From NCBI GenBank assembly GCA_036522495.1, contig DATDFS010000252.1:1-16755 (forward strand): a stretch of DNA of 16,755 nucleotides. The letters are read 5' to 3'. Source of the stretch: Nitrososphaera_A sp036522495 (GTDB lineage Archaea; Thermoproteota; Nitrososphaeria; Nitrososphaerales; Nitrososphaeraceae). The position numbers and the translations under genes are program-made. Under the pieces are notes generated by a model. That model searched no databases, had not been told where the DNA came from, and saw only the letters and a program-made list of their open reading frames with translations. Positions 16,360 to 16,755 of the stretch are shown here, piece after piece. The first letter of the stretch is position 1. Each line of letters begins with the position of its first letter.

Positions 16360-16533
16360 TCACCACTGCCGTAACCACTGTCTTATTCGCCAGCTGATTA
16401 ACAGCCTGTTAAAGGCTGTGTTACCTTTGATGTGAACAAGTTTCTTAACAGTATACTTGTACGCATAATTTCGCCAATTGCTTTGAATATTTGAGTCAGG
16501 ATGTTGTTCTGCAGTGCCAACTTGCAAGTACAT
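16360..16533 (-). CDS. Possible small hypothetical protein (57 aa)
   Basis: ATG at 16533 opens a 57-codon frame starting MYLQVGTAEQHPDSNIQSNW and ending in a basic, Trp-rich tail at TGA 16360. I recognise no family. The first 40 residues have a natural amino-acid mix. The tail (RIRQWLRQW) looks less so, which may mean a frameshifted end. There is no clear ribosome binding site, and an in-frame TAG lies two codons upstream of the ATG. It covers the hairpin at 16401-16419. It may be a real small gene, a remnant or chance. Confidence 0.25.
   Translation of the reverse strand: MYLQVGTAEQHPDSNIQSNWRNYAYKYTVKKLVHIKGNTAFNRLLISWRIRQWLRQW
16401..16419. repeat. 7-bp inverted repeat
   Basis: ACAGCCT-GTTAA-AGGCTGT can form a 7-bp stem with a five-base loop. 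No T-run follows on either strand, so a terminator role is unsupported. Confidence 0.4.
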
Positions 16534-16755
16534 GTTCTAGATCTTGTATTGCAAACCACATATAATCAATACATGCTGTTTGACTTACATTCCATACATA
16601 CTAAAATTACCAGGACAAGGTAACGACAATAAATCATCAACGGAGTGCCCCAAATTGCACATGGGATCAATGCTGCTGTCGGACTTCAATAGTTGATCAC
16701 TAACCTTGTAAATATATGATATAGATTATAGATGGGATTGAATAGATTATTTTTT

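Larger units (their letters stand above)
16239..16755. other. Right-end spacer
   Basis: About 517 bp to the window edge. It holds the ywbE promoter area, a 7-bp hairpin (ACAGCCT-GTTAA-AGGCTGT, 16401-16419) and one small minus-strand ORF (listed separately). Nothing else was recognised. Confidence 0.4.

Overview
The window reads as chromosomal DNA of a low-G+C ammonia-oxidising archaeon (Thaumarchaeota/Nitrososphaeria, soil-type, possibly Nitrosocosmicus-like). This is an inference from archaeal-type proteins (a CDC48/VAT N-domain, uL2, Taw1, Elp3, class I LysRS), archaeal TATA-like boxes about 25 bp from start codons, frequent TTG starts, a tRNA interrupted at position 37/38 with a bulge-helix-bulge-like fold, and long AT-rich spacers. 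No marker in the window fixes the genus.

Layout, left to right. A CDC48-type AAA ATPase (minus, cut by the left edge) diverges from an isolated ribosomal protein uL2 gene. Endonuclease III (nth) follows, converging on a two-gene minus-strand sulfate-assimilation operon, cysH-sat. Divergent from cysH is a long SelD-like protein of the PurM/AIR-synthase superfamily. After a 0.55 kb spacer comes a small thioredoxin-fold protein (WCPFC). Next is a mostly non-coding stretch holding one minus-strand tRNA-His(GTG) with a 34-nt intron. A NIF3/DUF34 protein (minus) diverges from the wyosine enzyme Taw1 (plus). A 1.3 kb accessory stretch follows with a clear minus-strand pseudogene of a secreted, cysteine- and glycine-rich tandem-repeat protein. 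Then come purM, elp3-lysS (5 bp apart), and a convergent small YwbE-type protein. The last 0.5 kb has only one doubtful small ORF.

Two functional themes stand out. One is sulfur chemistry: ATP sulfurylase makes APS, CysH (with iron-sulfur ligands) reduces it, and the SelD-like protein shares their divergent promoter region. The other is translation and tRNA maturation: uL2, tRNA-His, Taw1 (tRNA-Phe G37), Elp3 (wobble U34) and LysRS. The rest is housekeeping: PurM in purine synthesis, Nth in base-excision repair, CDC48 in protein quality control.

I found no CRISPR array, insertion sequence, prophage or defence system. The least ordinary items are the decayed secreted repeat protein at 10457-10901, the SelD-like protein apparently lacking canonical catalytic residues, and the intron-containing tRNA-His.
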